Source: Numidum massiliense (GTDB lineage Bacteria > Bacillota > Bacilli > Thermoactinomycetales > Novibacillaceae). From it: a DNA stretch of 64,000 nt. Below the pieces are notes generated by a model, which was not told the origin of the DNA, did no database searches, and saw only the letters and a program-made list of their open reading frames with translations. The translations under genes and the position numbers were made by a program. Positions 51,456-60,791 of this stretch are shown in pieces. Positions within the stretch are counted from its first letter, which is position 1. Every line of letters starts with the position of its first letter. The stretch covers positions 923,758 to 987,757 of the forward strand of contig NZ_CTDZ01000009.1 of assembly GCF_001375555.1 (NCBI RefSeq), given 5' to 3'.

Positions 51456-53150
51456 TTGAGTCCATGGTTAACGACAGTTGGTGCACTCCTTTTGTTCTAT
51501 TTAGGGTACCGTTTTTATGCCAATTTTTTAGCGGTGAAAGTATTTAAGCTCGATTCCGGGTTTCGGACACCAGCACACGAATTTCGCGACGGGGTCGACT
51601 ACGTGGCGACGAATAAGTTCGTGCTGTGGGGACACCACTTTAGTTCAATCGCCGGTGCAGCGCCGATCGTCGGACCGGCGATCGCGATGATTTGGGGCTG
51701 GGGGCCAGCGCTCATCTGGGTCGTGTTCGGGACGATCTTTTTTGCCGGGATGCACGACTTTGGCACGTTGTGGGCGTCGATTCGCCATAAAGGGCGTTCG
51801 GTCGGGGTCATTACGAACAGCGTGATCGGGACACGGGCGAAAGGATTGTTTTTGCTCGTTATCTTTTTCTTGTTACTGTTAGTGAACGCCGTCTTCGCGG
51901 TCACGATCGCGAATTTGTTTACGGCGTTTCCGGAAAGTGTGCTGCCGTACTGGTTGCAAATCCCGGTCGCCATCGCCATCGGCTGTCTCGTGTACAAGCG
52001 GGGCGTCGGTCTGTTTTGGCCGTCGATTATCGGATTGGTACTTTTATTTTCGTTTATTTTTATTGGGGCAAACGCACCGATTTCGTTGCCCGATTCGATG
52101 GGCGGATTGTCGGCGACGGCTTGGTGGGTCATTATTATGCTCGTTTACGGCGCCGTCGCTTCGCGGCTTCCGGTGTGGACGTTATTGCAGCCGCGCGACT
52201 ACATTAACTCGCACATGTTGTTTCTAGGGTTGATTGTCCTATACGTCGGGATGTTTATCGGACGGCCGGAATTTGTGGCGCCGATGTTTAATACGAATGT
52301 ACCCGCTGGCACACCGCCGCTACTCCCGCTCCTGTTCGTCACGGTAGCGTGCGGTGCCATTTCCGGTTTTCACGGGCTCGTCGGTTCGGGGACGTCGGCG
52401 AAGCAAATCGATAAGGAGACGGACGCTAAATTTGTCGGCTACTTTGGGGCAGTTGGCGAAGGAATGCTAGCTCTCGTCGCGGTTATGGCCACTGCAGCAG
52501 GTTTTGCTAACTTTAGCGAATGGCGCGCTCATTATGACTCGTGGGCAGCAGCGAGCGCAGGTGGGACACCGGCGTTTGTGAAAGGTGCAGGGAGCTTTTT
52601 GAGCAACTTGGATATTCCGGAAGTCGTCGGGACGACGTTCATTTCGATTATGGTCGTCGCCTTCGCCGCGACGACGCTCGATACGTCGATGCGCTTGCAA
52701 CGGTTTATCTTAGCGGAAATTGGGGAGCAGTACCGCGTATCTGCGTTGAAAAACGTCGATTTTAGTACGGTTATTGCCTTTTTATCGTGTGTTGCCTTGG
52801 CGTTTTTGGCCGACCCGGCCAATCCGGGCGCCGGTGGGATGGTGTTGTGGCCGCTGTTCGGCACAACGAACCAGTTGACGGCTGGTTTGTCGCTCCTCGT
52901 GTTGACGTTACTTTTGTGGCGTTGGGGGCGCAATTACGTGTACGCACTCATTCCGCTCCTGTTCGTCGTCACGATGACGACGTGGAGTATGGTGCTGAAC
53001 ATTATCGACTACTTTAAACAGGGCAATACGATGTTAGTCATCGTCGGGACTTTGGTTCTCGCTTTGAATGTGTGGCTTATTTTAGAAGGCTTGCTAGCGG
53101 TGCGACGGGTTAAGAGAAACCCGGACTTATCGAAAGGACATTCGGCCTAA
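51456..53150 (+). CDS. cstA: Carbon starvation protein CstA (peptide/pyruvate transporter family)
   Basis: The 564-residue protein has about 16 hydrophobic helices and the CstA marks: FRTPAHEFRDGVDYVATNKF, GHHFSSIAGAAPIVGPAIA, WGWGPALIWVVFGTIFFAGMHDF, SGFHGLVGSGTSAKQI, DTSMRLQRFI and WPLFGTTNQLTAGL. CstA proteins take up peptides or pyruvate during carbon limitation. TTG 51456 follows GAGGAGGGG. Instead of the usual YbdD-type partner it is followed by a cory-CC-star gene and an ArsA-type ATPase. Confidence 0.95.
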   Translation: MSPWLTTVGALLLFYLGYRFYANFLAVKVFKLDSGFRTPAHEFRDGVDYVATNKFVLWGHHFSSIAGAAPIVGPAIAMIWGWGPALIWVVFGTIFFAGMHDFGTLWASIRHKGRSVGVITNSVIGTRAKGLFLLVIFFLLLLVNAVFAVTIANLFTAFPESVLPYWLQIPVAIAIGCLVYKRGVGLFWPSIIGLVLLFSFIFIGANAPISLPDSMGGLSATAWWVIIMLVYGAVASRLPVWTLLQPRDYINSHMLFLGLIVLYVGMFIGRPEFVAPMFNTNVPAGTPPLLPLLFVTVACGAISGFHGLVGSGTSAKQIDKETDAKFVGYFGAVGEGMLALVAVMATAAGFANFSEWRAHYDSWAAASAGGTPAFVKGAGSFLSNLDIPEVVGTTFISIMVVAFAATTLDTSMRLQRFILAEIGEQYRVSALKNVDFSTVIAFLSCVALAFLADPANPGAGGMVLWPLFGTTNQLTAGLSLLVLTLLLWRWGRNYVYALIPLLFVVTMTTWSMVLNIIDYFKQGNTMLVIVGTLVLALNVWLILEGLLAVRRVKRNPDLSKGHSA

Positions 53151-53302
53151 CGTGACGGGACACGCCGTCTAATTTAAACCAACAAGGAGCATACCACTCG
53201 CTTCGGTACCTTAAACAATGTCAAGGGTCGTATGTGAATATGAATAGCGTCCGATTCATCTGACAAGAAGCGGCGCACGACTAAAGCGAAGGAGGCATGC
53301 GC

Positions 53303-53593
53303 ATGGACCGTCAACTGCGGGAATTCGTACAGCAGGCGAAACGCGTCTGGCAACAGGTACAACAATTTTACGATGAGATGTACTTTGTCCCTTACCGGCA
53401 AACGATGCGGCGGAACATTCAAAACGAAGAAGATGTGTTTAAACTGCTGGCGCTGTCAGAAATGCTCGGCATTCCGAACCCTGTCGCTTACTACACACTC
53501 GAACTGTTGCCGTTTATGCTAGAAGACTTTCATGAGTGGCACGTTCGGATGGGCATGGAAAAATCGCCGTTGGACGGGTTTCGATGCTGTTAA
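53303..53593 (+). CDS. cory-CC-star protein
   Basis: The 96-residue protein has no membrane segment. It is helical, with FYDEMYFVPYRQTMRRNIQNE, a conserved-looking MLGIPNPVAYYTLELLP and a C-terminal Cys-Cys directly before the stop. That end and the partner ATPase match the family NCBI calls cory-CC-star. The function is unknown; the two terminal cysteines could bind metal. ATG 53303 has AAGGAGG 8 bases upstream. The next gene starts before this stop, so both are coupled. Confidence 0.75.
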   Translation: MDRQLREFVQQAKRVWQQVQQFYDEMYFVPYRQTMRRNIQNEEDVFKLLALSEMLGIPNPVAYYTLELLPFMLEDFHEWHVRMGMEKSPLDGFRCC

Positions 53594-54648
53594 AAAAGTG
53601 GCTGCGTCCTTCGCGCGATGCACATGTGAGGAAAGGGAAGGGCGACGTTGCGGGGATCGAGGCAGCGGCGACGGAAGCCGGACGGCAGGGTAAATTGCGC
53701 ATCACTTTTTTCGGCGGCAAAGGGGGCGTCGGTAAAACGACGTGTTCGAGTGCGTACGCGTTAGCATTGGCGCAAGCCGGCTATCGGACGCTACTCGTTT
53801 CGACGGACCCCGCCCATTCGGTGGGCGATCTGTTGCAGTTGGCGTTAAAGAAAAAAGAACAGTTCGTCCGGGAAAACTTATACGTGACAGAGATCGATCC
53901 GGAAGCGGCCGCCGAACGGTATATGCAAGAAGTGAAAACGAACGTACGCGGCTTGGTCGCCCCTAACTTGTGGAAAGAAGTGGAGCGGCAAATGCACATT
54001 GCCGCTGCTTCTCCCGGAGCAGATAAGGCGGCTCTGTTTGATGAAATGGTGGCGACGATGCTACGCGCCCAAACGGCTTACGACCACCTCGTGTTCGATA
54101 CGGCGCCGACCGGTCATACGTTGCGCTTGTTGTCGTTACCGGAACTGATGGGCGTGTGGATTGAAGGGATGATCGCGCGGCGCGAGAAGACACAAGAGAT
54201 GCATCGAATGCTACACAACATCGTCGGCACGACGGACCGGCCGCGCGATCAGGTGTACGACATTTTGCAACGGCGCAAAAACCGCTTCGCCGCAGCGCGT
54301 ACGCTCTTGCTGGACGATTCGGTTACATCGTTTTACTTTGTCCTGAATCCGGAGCGGCTGCCGATCGTCGAAACGGCGAAAGCGGTCGACGCATTAACGG
54401 CGCACGATATCCCGATCGGCGGCTTTGTCGTCAACCGCGTACTCCCGCCGGACGCGGACGGGAACTTCCTGCAAGAACGTCGGGAACAGGAACAACAATA
54501 CTTGCGCGACATTGCGGAACGATTTGCCGCGTGGAATCGTTTGTACATCCCACTAAAACCACACGACATTCGCGGTTTAAGCGGCTTGGCGACGATTGTG
54601 CCGCTTTTTAGAGAAATTGCGTTAAAAGAAGTTAAAAGAATCGGTTAG
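53584..54648 (+). CDS. ArsA/Get3-family ATPase, partner of the cory-CC-star protein
   Basis: The 354-residue protein has a deviant Walker A GGKGGVGKTT (residues about 44-53), STDPAHS, DTAPTGHTLRLLSLPE and NRVLPPDADG, as in ArsA/Get3 ATPases. No arsenite exporter or arsR is present, so arsenic efflux is not implied. ATG 53584 overlaps the previous stop. A basic N-terminal stretch of about 40 residues precedes the P-loop. It may load or release a metal or membrane partner of the CC protein. Confidence 0.85.
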   Translation: MLLKKWLRPSRDAHVRKGKGDVAGIEAAATEAGRQGKLRITFFGGKGGVGKTTCSSAYALALAQAGYRTLLVSTDPAHSVGDLLQLALKKKEQFVRENLYVTEIDPEAAAERYMQEVKTNVRGLVAPNLWKEVERQMHIAAASPGADKAALFDEMVATMLRAQTAYDHLVFDTAPTGHTLRLLSLPELMGVWIEGMIARREKTQEMHRMLHNIVGTTDRPRDQVYDILQRRKNRFAAARTLLLDDSVTSFYFVLNPERLPIVETAKAVDALTAHDIPIGGFVVNRVLPPDADGNFLQERREQEQQYLRDIAERFAAWNRLYIPLKPHDIRGLSGLATIVPLFREIALKEVKRIG

Positions 54649-54695
54649 TCGGTTAAAGGGGTAATTCAAAGGTGAAGAAGGAAAATTAATCAAGC

Positions 54696-54726
54696 AGCCT
54701 TCGTCCGGAGGGCTACTTTTCTTTTC
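54696..54726 (+). terminator. Terminator after the ArsA-type ATPase gene
   Basis: An imperfect stem AGCCT...AGGGCT followed by ACTTTTCTTTT. Confidence 0.6.
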
Positions 54727-54742
54727 ACTTGTATATATTTTC

Positions 54743-54863
54743 ACCACACTTTTTGTGGTAAACTACAAATATGAGTGTTTATCCCCGCATAATCGGTTTG
54801 CGGTATTTTTTTCGGCTTATATCAGCCCATATCAGCCCGTATCGGTTCATATCGACGGTATAA
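54743..54863 (+). promoter_or_regulatory. Leader of the antiporter gene: operator-like repeat, short ORF and terminator
   Basis: ACCACA and TGTGGT flank CTTTT at 54743-54759 and overlap a promoter-like TAAACT (54759-54764). An ATG at 54771 opens a 30-codon frame ending at 54863. Inside it CCGCA...TGCGG followed by TATTTTTTTC (about 54785-54810) is a terminator. After it 10-bp repeats (ATATCAGCCC) occur. The layout suits attenuation, but nothing proves it. Confidence 0.4.
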
Positions 54864-54914
54864 ATTAAGATGTCATCTCATCTTGGGTAGGGACGACTCG
54901 CGAGGGCACGACTT

Positions 54915-56408
54915 GTGAGGGTAGGTGTTGGTTTGCCTTTTTTTTCAGATAGTGCGATCTTGTTGTTTGCAGTTCTCTTGATTATCGGTGTGTTGGCCGC
55001 TAAGTTTTCGCTGCGGATCGGGTTACCTTCTTTGACTTTTTTTATTGCCGTCGGGATGATCCTCAATCGTTTCATTTATTTTGACAATGCATCACTGACG
55101 CAATTCTTCGGTACGATTGCCTTGACGATTATTTTGTTTGAAGGTGGCTTGCAAACGAAGTGGGTGGACATGCGCCCGGTGCTAAAGCCGTCCGCTACAC
55201 TGGCGACAGTCGGCGTCGCACTGACGACGGTCGTTACCGGCGTGTGTGCCAAGTTTATTCTCGGTGTCTCTTGGCTCGAGGGGATGCTGTTCGGGGCGAT
55301 TGTCGGTTCGACGGACGCGGCCGCCGTATTTATGGTTTTGGGCGAGATGAATATTAAAAAGAGGCTCACCTCTACGTTGGAGGCGGAATCTGGCTCTAAC
55401 GACCCGATGGCCGTCATTTTGACCATTTCGTTCATCCAACTGATCCAAACGCCTGACGCAAGTTATTGGTCCCTCCTGTTGACGTTTGTCTTGCAAATGG
55501 GCATCGGACTAGCTTTAGGGTTCGTCATCGGCAAACTGTCGGTGTGGGCAATTAATAAAATTAATCTCGATTCCTCGGGACTATACCCGGTGCTGTCACT
55601 CGCTTGTGCCATTTTGACGTACAGTTTTACCGCGCTCGTCGGGGGCAGTGGGTTTCTCGCCGTGTACATTGCCGGAATTATCGTCGGCAATGCCGATTTA
55701 ACGTTTCGGCAGCCGATTTTGCGCTTTAACGAAGGTTTGGCTTGGATGATGCAAATCCTGATGTTTATTTTGCTCGGTTTGCTCGTCTTCCCGCAAGATT
55801 TGCTGGAAGTGACGTGGCACGGGCTAGCGTTGTCTGCCCTCCTCATGTTCGTCGCCCGGCCGATCGCCGTCTATTTGAGTACGCTACGGATGGGATTTTC
55901 GTTCAAGGAGAAGGTCGTACTATCGTGGGCCGGGTTGCGCGGTGCAGTGCCCGTCGTATTAGGTACATATCCACTCGCCGCTGGACTGGAACACGGGCAG
56001 CTGTTTTTTAATGTCGTCTTTTTTGTCGTGTTTACGTCCGCTCTCGTGCAAGGGGCTTCTTTGTCCAAAGTTGCGGCGAAGTTAGGACTCGTGGAAGATA
56101 AAAAACCGACCGCGCCACACAGTCTCGAGCTCGTGTCGATCGGGCAAACGAATGCGGAAATGATGCAGATTCACCTCGATGAAGGGAGGGCAGTTAGTGA
56201 AAAAACGCTCAGTGAGTTGGATTTATCGGAAAACACGCTCGTGACGGCAGTCGTTCGCGGCGAGCGCCTTATTACGCCGCACGGGAATACGACGCTTAAA
56301 GCAGGAGATATTTTATATGTACTCGTCGCTAAAGATCAGCGCGAGCGGGTGAAAAATATTTTTTTAGCGGAAAAGGAAGAGCGAGAAGTAGTAGAAGAGC
56401 CGACTTGA
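54915..56408 (+). CDS. CPA1-type cation/proton antiporter with C-terminal TrkA-C domain
   Basis: The 497-residue protein has about 12 transmembrane helices with LFEGGLQTKWVDMRPVL, GSTDAAAVFMVL, ESGSNDPMAV (the ND antiporter motif) and LRGAVPVVL, followed by a cytoplasmic RCK/TrkA-C domain (SLELVSIGQTNAEMMQIHL, GDILYVLVAKDQ). This is the NhaP2/CvrA arrangement: potassium or sodium leaves in exchange for protons. The TrkA-C part often binds a nucleotide such as c-di-AMP. GTG 54915 or TTG 54933 may be the start. Confidence 0.92.
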   Translation: MRVGVGLPFFSDSAILLFAVLLIIGVLAAKFSLRIGLPSLTFFIAVGMILNRFIYFDNASLTQFFGTIALTIILFEGGLQTKWVDMRPVLKPSATLATVGVALTTVVTGVCAKFILGVSWLEGMLFGAIVGSTDAAAVFMVLGEMNIKKRLTSTLEAESGSNDPMAVILTISFIQLIQTPDASYWSLLLTFVLQMGIGLALGFVIGKLSVWAINKINLDSSGLYPVLSLACAILTYSFTALVGGSGFLAVYIAGIIVGNADLTFRQPILRFNEGLAWMMQILMFILLGLLVFPQDLLEVTWHGLALSALLMFVARPIAVYLSTLRMGFSFKEKVVLSWAGLRGAVPVVLGTYPLAAGLEHGQLFFNVVFFVVFTSALVQGASLSKVAAKLGLVEDKKPTAPHSLELVSIGQTNAEMMQIHLDEGRAVSEKTLSELDLSENTLVTAVVRGERLITPHGNTTLKAGDILYVLVAKDQRERVKNIFLAEKEEREVVEEPT

Positions 56409-56465
56409 TGCGAAATAATGCAAAAAATAATTCTTCCTTTTGGTAGCAAATCTGGTAGAATGTCA

Positions 56466-56484
56466 TTAATCAACTGTTGATTAA
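56466..56484 (+). promoter_or_regulatory. Perfect palindrome in the pyc promoter region
   Basis: TTAATCAAC and GTTGATTAA surround a single T, five bases after a TAGAAT -10-like box (56456-56461) and 53 bases before the pyc start. Its place suggests a repressor operator. No regulator gene is adjacent. Confidence 0.55.
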
Positions 56485-56536
56485 CATATAGCGAATATAG
56501 CGAGTGGAGAAAAACAATGCTGAAGGAGTGACCGTC

Positions 56537-59500
56537 ATGCGGGAAGTGAAAAAGTTTAACAAAATACTCGTCGCCAACCGCGGAGAAATAGCGATCCGCA
56601 TTTTCCGCGCTTGTACCGAGCTCGGCATTCGCACGGTGGCGATTTACGCTGACGAAGACAAGACGTCGCTGCATCGTTTCAAAGCGGATGAAGCGTATCT
56701 CGTCGGCGAAGGAAAAGGGCCGATCCAAGCGTATTTAGATATTGAAGGCATTATTGACCTCGCGAAGCGGCACGACGTCGACGCGATTCACCCCGGGTAC
56801 GGGTTTCTGGCGGAGAACGCCCAGTTTGCTCGCCGTTGTCGCGAGGAAGGGATTGTGTTTATCGGTCCGGACGCGGAGCAAATCGACACGTTCGGCGATA
56901 AAGTGAACGCGCGCCAGTTGGCGATTCGCGCCGGTATTCCCGTCGTGCCCGGGACGGAAGACCCGACAGATCATTTGCAAGACGTGATGCGCTTCACGAA
57001 AGCACACGGCTACCCGATCATCATTAAGGCGGCGGCTGGCGGCGGCGGACGGGGGATGCGCATCGTGCGCTCCGCGGAGGAACTGGAAGAAATGTTTAAC
57101 CGCGCCCGTTCGGAAGCTCTGTCCGCCTTCGGCGACGCGAAAGTATACGTGGAAAAGCTCATCGAAAATCCGAAGCACGTCGAGGTGCAAGTGTTGGCCG
57201 ACCGCTACGGAAAAGCGGTGCATTTGTACGAACGCGACTGTTCGGTACAGCGGCGGCACCAAAAGGTGGTCGAAGTCGCTCCGAGCTTATCACTGACGGA
57301 ACAGTTCCGGCAAGACATTTGTCAGGCGGCACTCCGATTGATGCAAGAGGCCAATTACGTCAATGCGGGAACGGTCGAATTTCTCGTCACACCGGACAAT
57401 CAGTTTTACTTCATCGAAGTGAACCCGCGCATTCAGGTGGAACATACGATTACAGAACTCATTACCGGCATCGACATCGTTCAGGCGCAAATCGGCATCG
57501 CGCAAGGTTATGCGCTAAGTGACCTAGAAGTGGGGATCCCGGCACAGGAGGAGATCGAGCGGCGCGGTTACGCCATTCAGTGCCGCATCACGACCGAAGA
57601 TCCGTTGAACGGCTTTATGCCTGACACCGGACGCATTCTCGCCTACCGCACGGGCGGCGGCTTCGGGATTCGCCTCGACGCGGGCAACGGGTTCGCCGGA
57701 GCGACGATTACGCCGCACTACGATTCGATGTTAGTGAAGGTGTCGTCGTGGGCGATGACGTTCGAAAAAGCGGCGACGAAGATGATCCGCACGTTAAAAG
57801 AATTCCGCATCCGCGGCGTGAAAACGAACATACCTTTCCTGGAAAAAGTCGTCGACCATCCGCGCTTTTTAAGCGGCGATTACGACACGTCGTTTATCGA
57901 CACGACGCCGGAGTTGTTCAAGTTCCCGAAAAAGCACGACCGCGGCACAAAGTTGCTCACTTATATCGGTAATAGGGTCGTCAACGGTTTTCCCGATTTG
58001 CCACACAGGGAGAAAAAACCGTGTTTCGATAAGCCGCGCCTGCCGCAAACCCCGTACGACACGCCGTATGCGAACGGGACAAAACAGTTGCTGAACGAGC
58101 TTGGCGCAGAAGGACTGGCGAAATGGGTGCAGGAACAGCAAAACGTGCTCGTCACCGATACGACGTTCCGCGACGCGCACCAATCGCTGTTTGCGACGCG
58201 GGTCAGAACGTACGATCTCCTGCAAATTGCCGAAGCGGTTGGCAAGCTGGCGCCGGAGTTGTTCTCTTTAGAAATGTGGGGCGGGGCGACGTTTGACACG
58301 AGCATGCGCTTTTTAAAAGAGTGTCCGTGGGAACGGCTAGCCAAATTGCGGCAGCAAGTGCCGAACGTGCTTTTTCAAATGTTGTTGCGCGGCGCAAACG
58401 CCGTCGGCTACACAAACTACCCCGACAACGTCATTAAAGAGTTTGTAAAGACGTCGGCGGAGGCGGGGATTGACGTGTTCCGCATTTTCGACAGTTTAAA
58501 CTGGCTCGACGGGATGAAAGTGGCCATCGAAGCGGTGCGCGAGAGTGGCAAAGTTGCCGAAGCGGCCATTTGCTACACGGGCGACATTCTCGATCCGTCC
58601 CGCCCGAAGTACAACCTCGACTACTACGTCCGCCTCGCACGCGACTTGGAGAGCGCCGGCGCTCACATTTTAGGTATTAAAGACATGGCTGGCCTACTCA
58701 AGCCTTACGCCGCATACGAGCTCATCTCGGCGTTAAAACAAGAGGTGAACATCCCGATTCACTTGCACACACACGATACGAGCGGCAACGGGGGCGCGAT
58801 GTTGCTAAAGGCGATCGAAGCGGGCGTCGACATCGTCGATGCGGCAATTGGCGCCATGTCGGGGCAGACGTCGCAGCCGAGTTTGAATGCCCTCGTCGCG
58901 GCGACAGAACAAAGTGAGCGTCCGACCGGGCTCGACTTAAACAACTTGCAAAAACTGAACGATTACTGGGAAGACGTGCGCAAATATTACGCGGGCTTTG
59001 AAAGCGGCTTGTTAGGCAGTAGTGCGGAAATATATACGCACGAGATGCCCGGGGGACAGTACAGTAACTTACAGCAGCAAGCGAAAGCGGTCGGACTCGG
59101 CGAGCGTTGGGAAGAAGTTAAAAACATGTACAGTACCGTGAACCGGATGTTCGGCGACATCGTCAAAGTGACGCCGTCGTCGAAAGTCGTCGGCGACATG
59201 GCGCTGTTCATGGTGCAGAACGATTTAGATGAAACGAATATATACGAGCGGGGCAAATCGATAAACTTCCCCGATTCGGTCACACAGTTTTTCCAAGGGT
59301 ACTTAGGGCAACCGTACCGAGGTTTTCCGCAAAAGTTGCAGGAAGTTATTTTGAAAGGGCGCGAGCCACTCACGTGCCGCCCAGGTGAATTGCTGCCTTC
59401 GGTCGACTTGGCGGCGACGGCCGAGGAGCTGTACGAAAAAATTAAGCGGCCGGTGACGAAGTGGGACGTCATGTCGTACATTATGTACCCGCAAGTGTTT

Positions 59501-59986
59501 TTAGATAAATCTAAGCACCGCGCCGAGTACGGCGACGTTTCTGTGCTCGACACGCCGACTTTCTTTTACGGGTTGCGCCCGGGCGAAGAAATTGCTGTCG
59601 AAATCGAGCAAGGCAAAACGTTAATTGTGAAGCTCGTTTCCGTTGGACCGATCCGCTCGGACGGGACGCGCACCGTTTATTTTGAATTGAACGGGCAACC
59701 GCGCGAAGTGGCCATTCCGGACGAAGAGGCACAAGTGACGCTCGTGAAAAAAGCGAAGGCGGAGGCGGGGAACGAGAACCACATCGGGGCGACAATGCCG
59801 GGCAAAGTGTTGAAAGTGATGGTCGCGGCGGGCGACCGCATCGCGAAGGGCGAACATTTAATCGTCACCGAGGCGATGAAGATGGAAACGACGATTCAGG
59901 CGCCGTGCGACGCGACGGTGAAACACGTGTACGTCCACGAAGGCGAGACGATCGAGACGAACGATTTACTCGTCGAATTGGAGTAG
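56537..59986 (+). CDS. pyc: Pyruvate carboxylase
   Basis: Pyc makes oxaloacetate from pyruvate, bicarbonate and ATP. The 1149-residue single chain has a biotin-carboxylase domain (ILVANRGEIAIRIFRA; KAAAGGGGRGMRIV; FIEVNPRIQVEHT), the carboxyltransferase domain (DTTFRDAHQSLFATRVRT; AAICYTGDI; HTHDTSGN) and a biotinyl domain with EAMKME (Lys about 1115). Length equals the B. subtilis enzyme. ATG 56537 follows AAGGAG. It is the anaplerotic partner for AspA-linked metabolism. The palindrome upstream suggests specific regulation. Confidence 0.97.
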   Translation: MREVKKFNKILVANRGEIAIRIFRACTELGIRTVAIYADEDKTSLHRFKADEAYLVGEGKGPIQAYLDIEGIIDLAKRHDVDAIHPGYGFLAENAQFARRCREEGIVFIGPDAEQIDTFGDKVNARQLAIRAGIPVVPGTEDPTDHLQDVMRFTKAHGYPIIIKAAAGGGGRGMRIVRSAEELEEMFNRARSEALSAFGDAKVYVEKLIENPKHVEVQVLADRYGKAVHLYERDCSVQRRHQKVVEVAPSLSLTEQFRQDICQAALRLMQEANYVNAGTVEFLVTPDNQFYFIEVNPRIQVEHTITELITGIDIVQAQIGIAQGYALSDLEVGIPAQEEIERRGYAIQCRITTEDPLNGFMPDTGRILAYRTGGGFGIRLDAGNGFAGATITPHYDSMLVKVSSWAMTFEKAATKMIRTLKEFRIRGVKTNIPFLEKVVDHPRFLSGDYDTSFIDTTPELFKFPKKHDRGTKLLTYIGNRVVNGFPDLPHREKKPCFDKPRLPQTPYDTPYANGTKQLLNELGAEGLAKWVQEQQNVLVTDTTFRDAHQSLFATRVRTYDLLQIAEAVGKLAPELFSLEMWGGATFDTSMRFLKECPWERLAKLRQQVPNVLFQMLLRGANAVGYTNYPDNVIKEFVKTSAEAGIDVFRIFDSLNWLDGMKVAIEAVRESGKVAEAAICYTGDILDPSRPKYNLDYYVRLARDLESAGAHILGIKDMAGLLKPYAAYELISALKQEVNIPIHLHTHDTSGNGGAMLLKAIEAGVDIVDAAIGAMSGQTSQPSLNALVAATEQSERPTGLDLNNLQKLNDYWEDVRKYYAGFESGLLGSSAEIYTHEMPGGQYSNLQQQAKAVGLGERWEEVKNMYSTVNRMFGDIVKVTPSSKVVGDMALFMVQNDLDETNIYERGKSINFPDSVTQFFQGYLGQPYRGFPQKLQEVILKGREPLTCRPGELLPSVDLAATAEELYEKIKRPVTKWDVMSYIMYPQVFLDKSKHRAEYGDVSVLDTPTFFYGLRPGEEIAVEIEQGKTLIVKLVSVGPIRSDGTRTVYFELNGQPREVAIPDEEAQVTLVKKAKAEAGNENHIGATMPGKVLKVMVAAGDRIAKGEHLIVTEAMKMETTIQAPCDATVKHVYVHEGETIETNDLLVELE

Positions 59987-60070
59987 CGGGGATGGCGTCG
60001 CGTATGCGGCGCCGCGTGAGCACCCGTGAAGACGTTAAGTGGATGCAACGGCAATGTGCAGAGGGGACGT

Positions 60071-60436
60071 CTAGCGAGCGGGGAGTCCTTCGTCACTGTA
60101 TAGCGCGCGCAGTGCGTCTTCGCACTGCGCGCGCAACACGTGTGCTTCGATTTGGCACTCTGTCATCTGTCCGCGATGTCGGTACAAGATGTAGTAGTGG
60201 TGCTTCCCGACGGCCCGTTCGCTTAAGATGCGACAACGTTCGCGGTGTAGCGCTTCGAGTACTGGCCCCAGGGCGTCTGTAACGCGGCGCACGGCGTCGG
60301 CGAGGACAAACGGGTAGGCTCGCCGCAGTTTTAAGGTGCTACTCTCGACTGCGCGCTGGTCGTACAGTAGCGACTTGTACACGTTTTGTAAGACGGCGTA
60401 GCGGCAGACGAGGTCGTAAACGTCACTGTCGCGCAT
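60071..60436 (-). CDS. Unrecognised 121-residue protein, third gene of the SOS polymerase operon
   Basis: The protein is helical and charged, with VCRYAVLQNVYKSLLYDQRA, LADAVRRVTDALGPVLEAL and KHHYYILYRHRGQMTE. It follows the YolD-like gene by 13 bases, at the place of yqzH in Bacillus, but its length and sequence differ from what I recall of YqzH. The coding sequence near its end contains a 14-bp perfect hairpin. Function unknown. Confidence 0.75.
   Translation of the reverse strand: MRDSDVYDLVCRYAVLQNVYKSLLYDQRAVESSTLKLRRAYPFVLADAVRRVTDALGPVLEALHRERCRILSERAVGKHHYYILYRHRGQMTECQIEAHVLRAQCEDALRALYSDEGLPAR
60103..60134. repeat. 14-bp perfect hairpin within the coding region
   Basis: GCGCGCGCAGTGCG, loop TCTT, CGCACTGCGCGCGC. 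It lies inside the end of the 121-aa gene and 117 bases after pyc on the opposite strand, where it could stop transcription from either side. Confidence 0.9.
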
Positions 60437-60449
60437 CGCTAGCTACTTC

Positions 60450-60791
60450 TCACTCGTCTGGCGCGATGTGTAACACGGTGTCTAGCGGCAGTGATCGACT
60501 AGCTACTTCCCCGTGCGCGCGCAGTTGTAAGGTGCGGTTGAGCTGATCGACGTGTAGCAACTGACCCCTCGCTTCGACGGTGCCTTGCGGGTGCCACAGA
60601 ACGATTCGCGCACGGCGGTGCGGGTCTTGCAAAATGTGTCCTAAGGCCCGCTCCATCTGTTCGTACTGTTGTTCGTCTAACGTCGGTTTGGCGATGTGCG
60701 CGTCGGCCGCCATGCGTTCGCATAGTAGTTGGCGGTGTTCCGGAAGTATCATGCGCGAGCCGGCGAACAGTTTGTTTCCGCGTGCTTTCAT
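60450..60791 (-). CDS. YolD-like protein
   Basis: The 113-residue protein contains ILPEHRQLLCERMAADAHIAKPTLDEQQYEQM and later ARIVLWHPQGTVEARGQLLHVD and LRAHGEVASRSLPLDTVLHI (given as separate pieces; each is part of the YolD pattern). YolD proteins accompany Y-family polymerases in Firmicutes and are thought to help or tether them. The ATG overlaps the polymerase stop (ATGA). It is the second gene of the operon. Confidence 0.85.
   Translation of the reverse strand: MKARGNKLFAGSRMILPEHRQLLCERMAADAHIAKPTLDEQQYEQMERALGHILQDPHRRARIVLWHPQGTVEARGQLLHVDQLNRTLQLRAHGEVASRSLPLDTVLHIAPDE

Noticed and set aside
53584-54648. Arsenic resistance by the ArsA-type ATPase
   Set aside because: No arsB, acr3, arsD or arsR nearby; the partner is a cory-CC-star protein.
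54700-54914. c-di-AMP (ydaO-type) riboswitch before the antiporter
   Set aside because: The conserved ydaO sequence blocks are not present; only a terminator and short repeats are seen.
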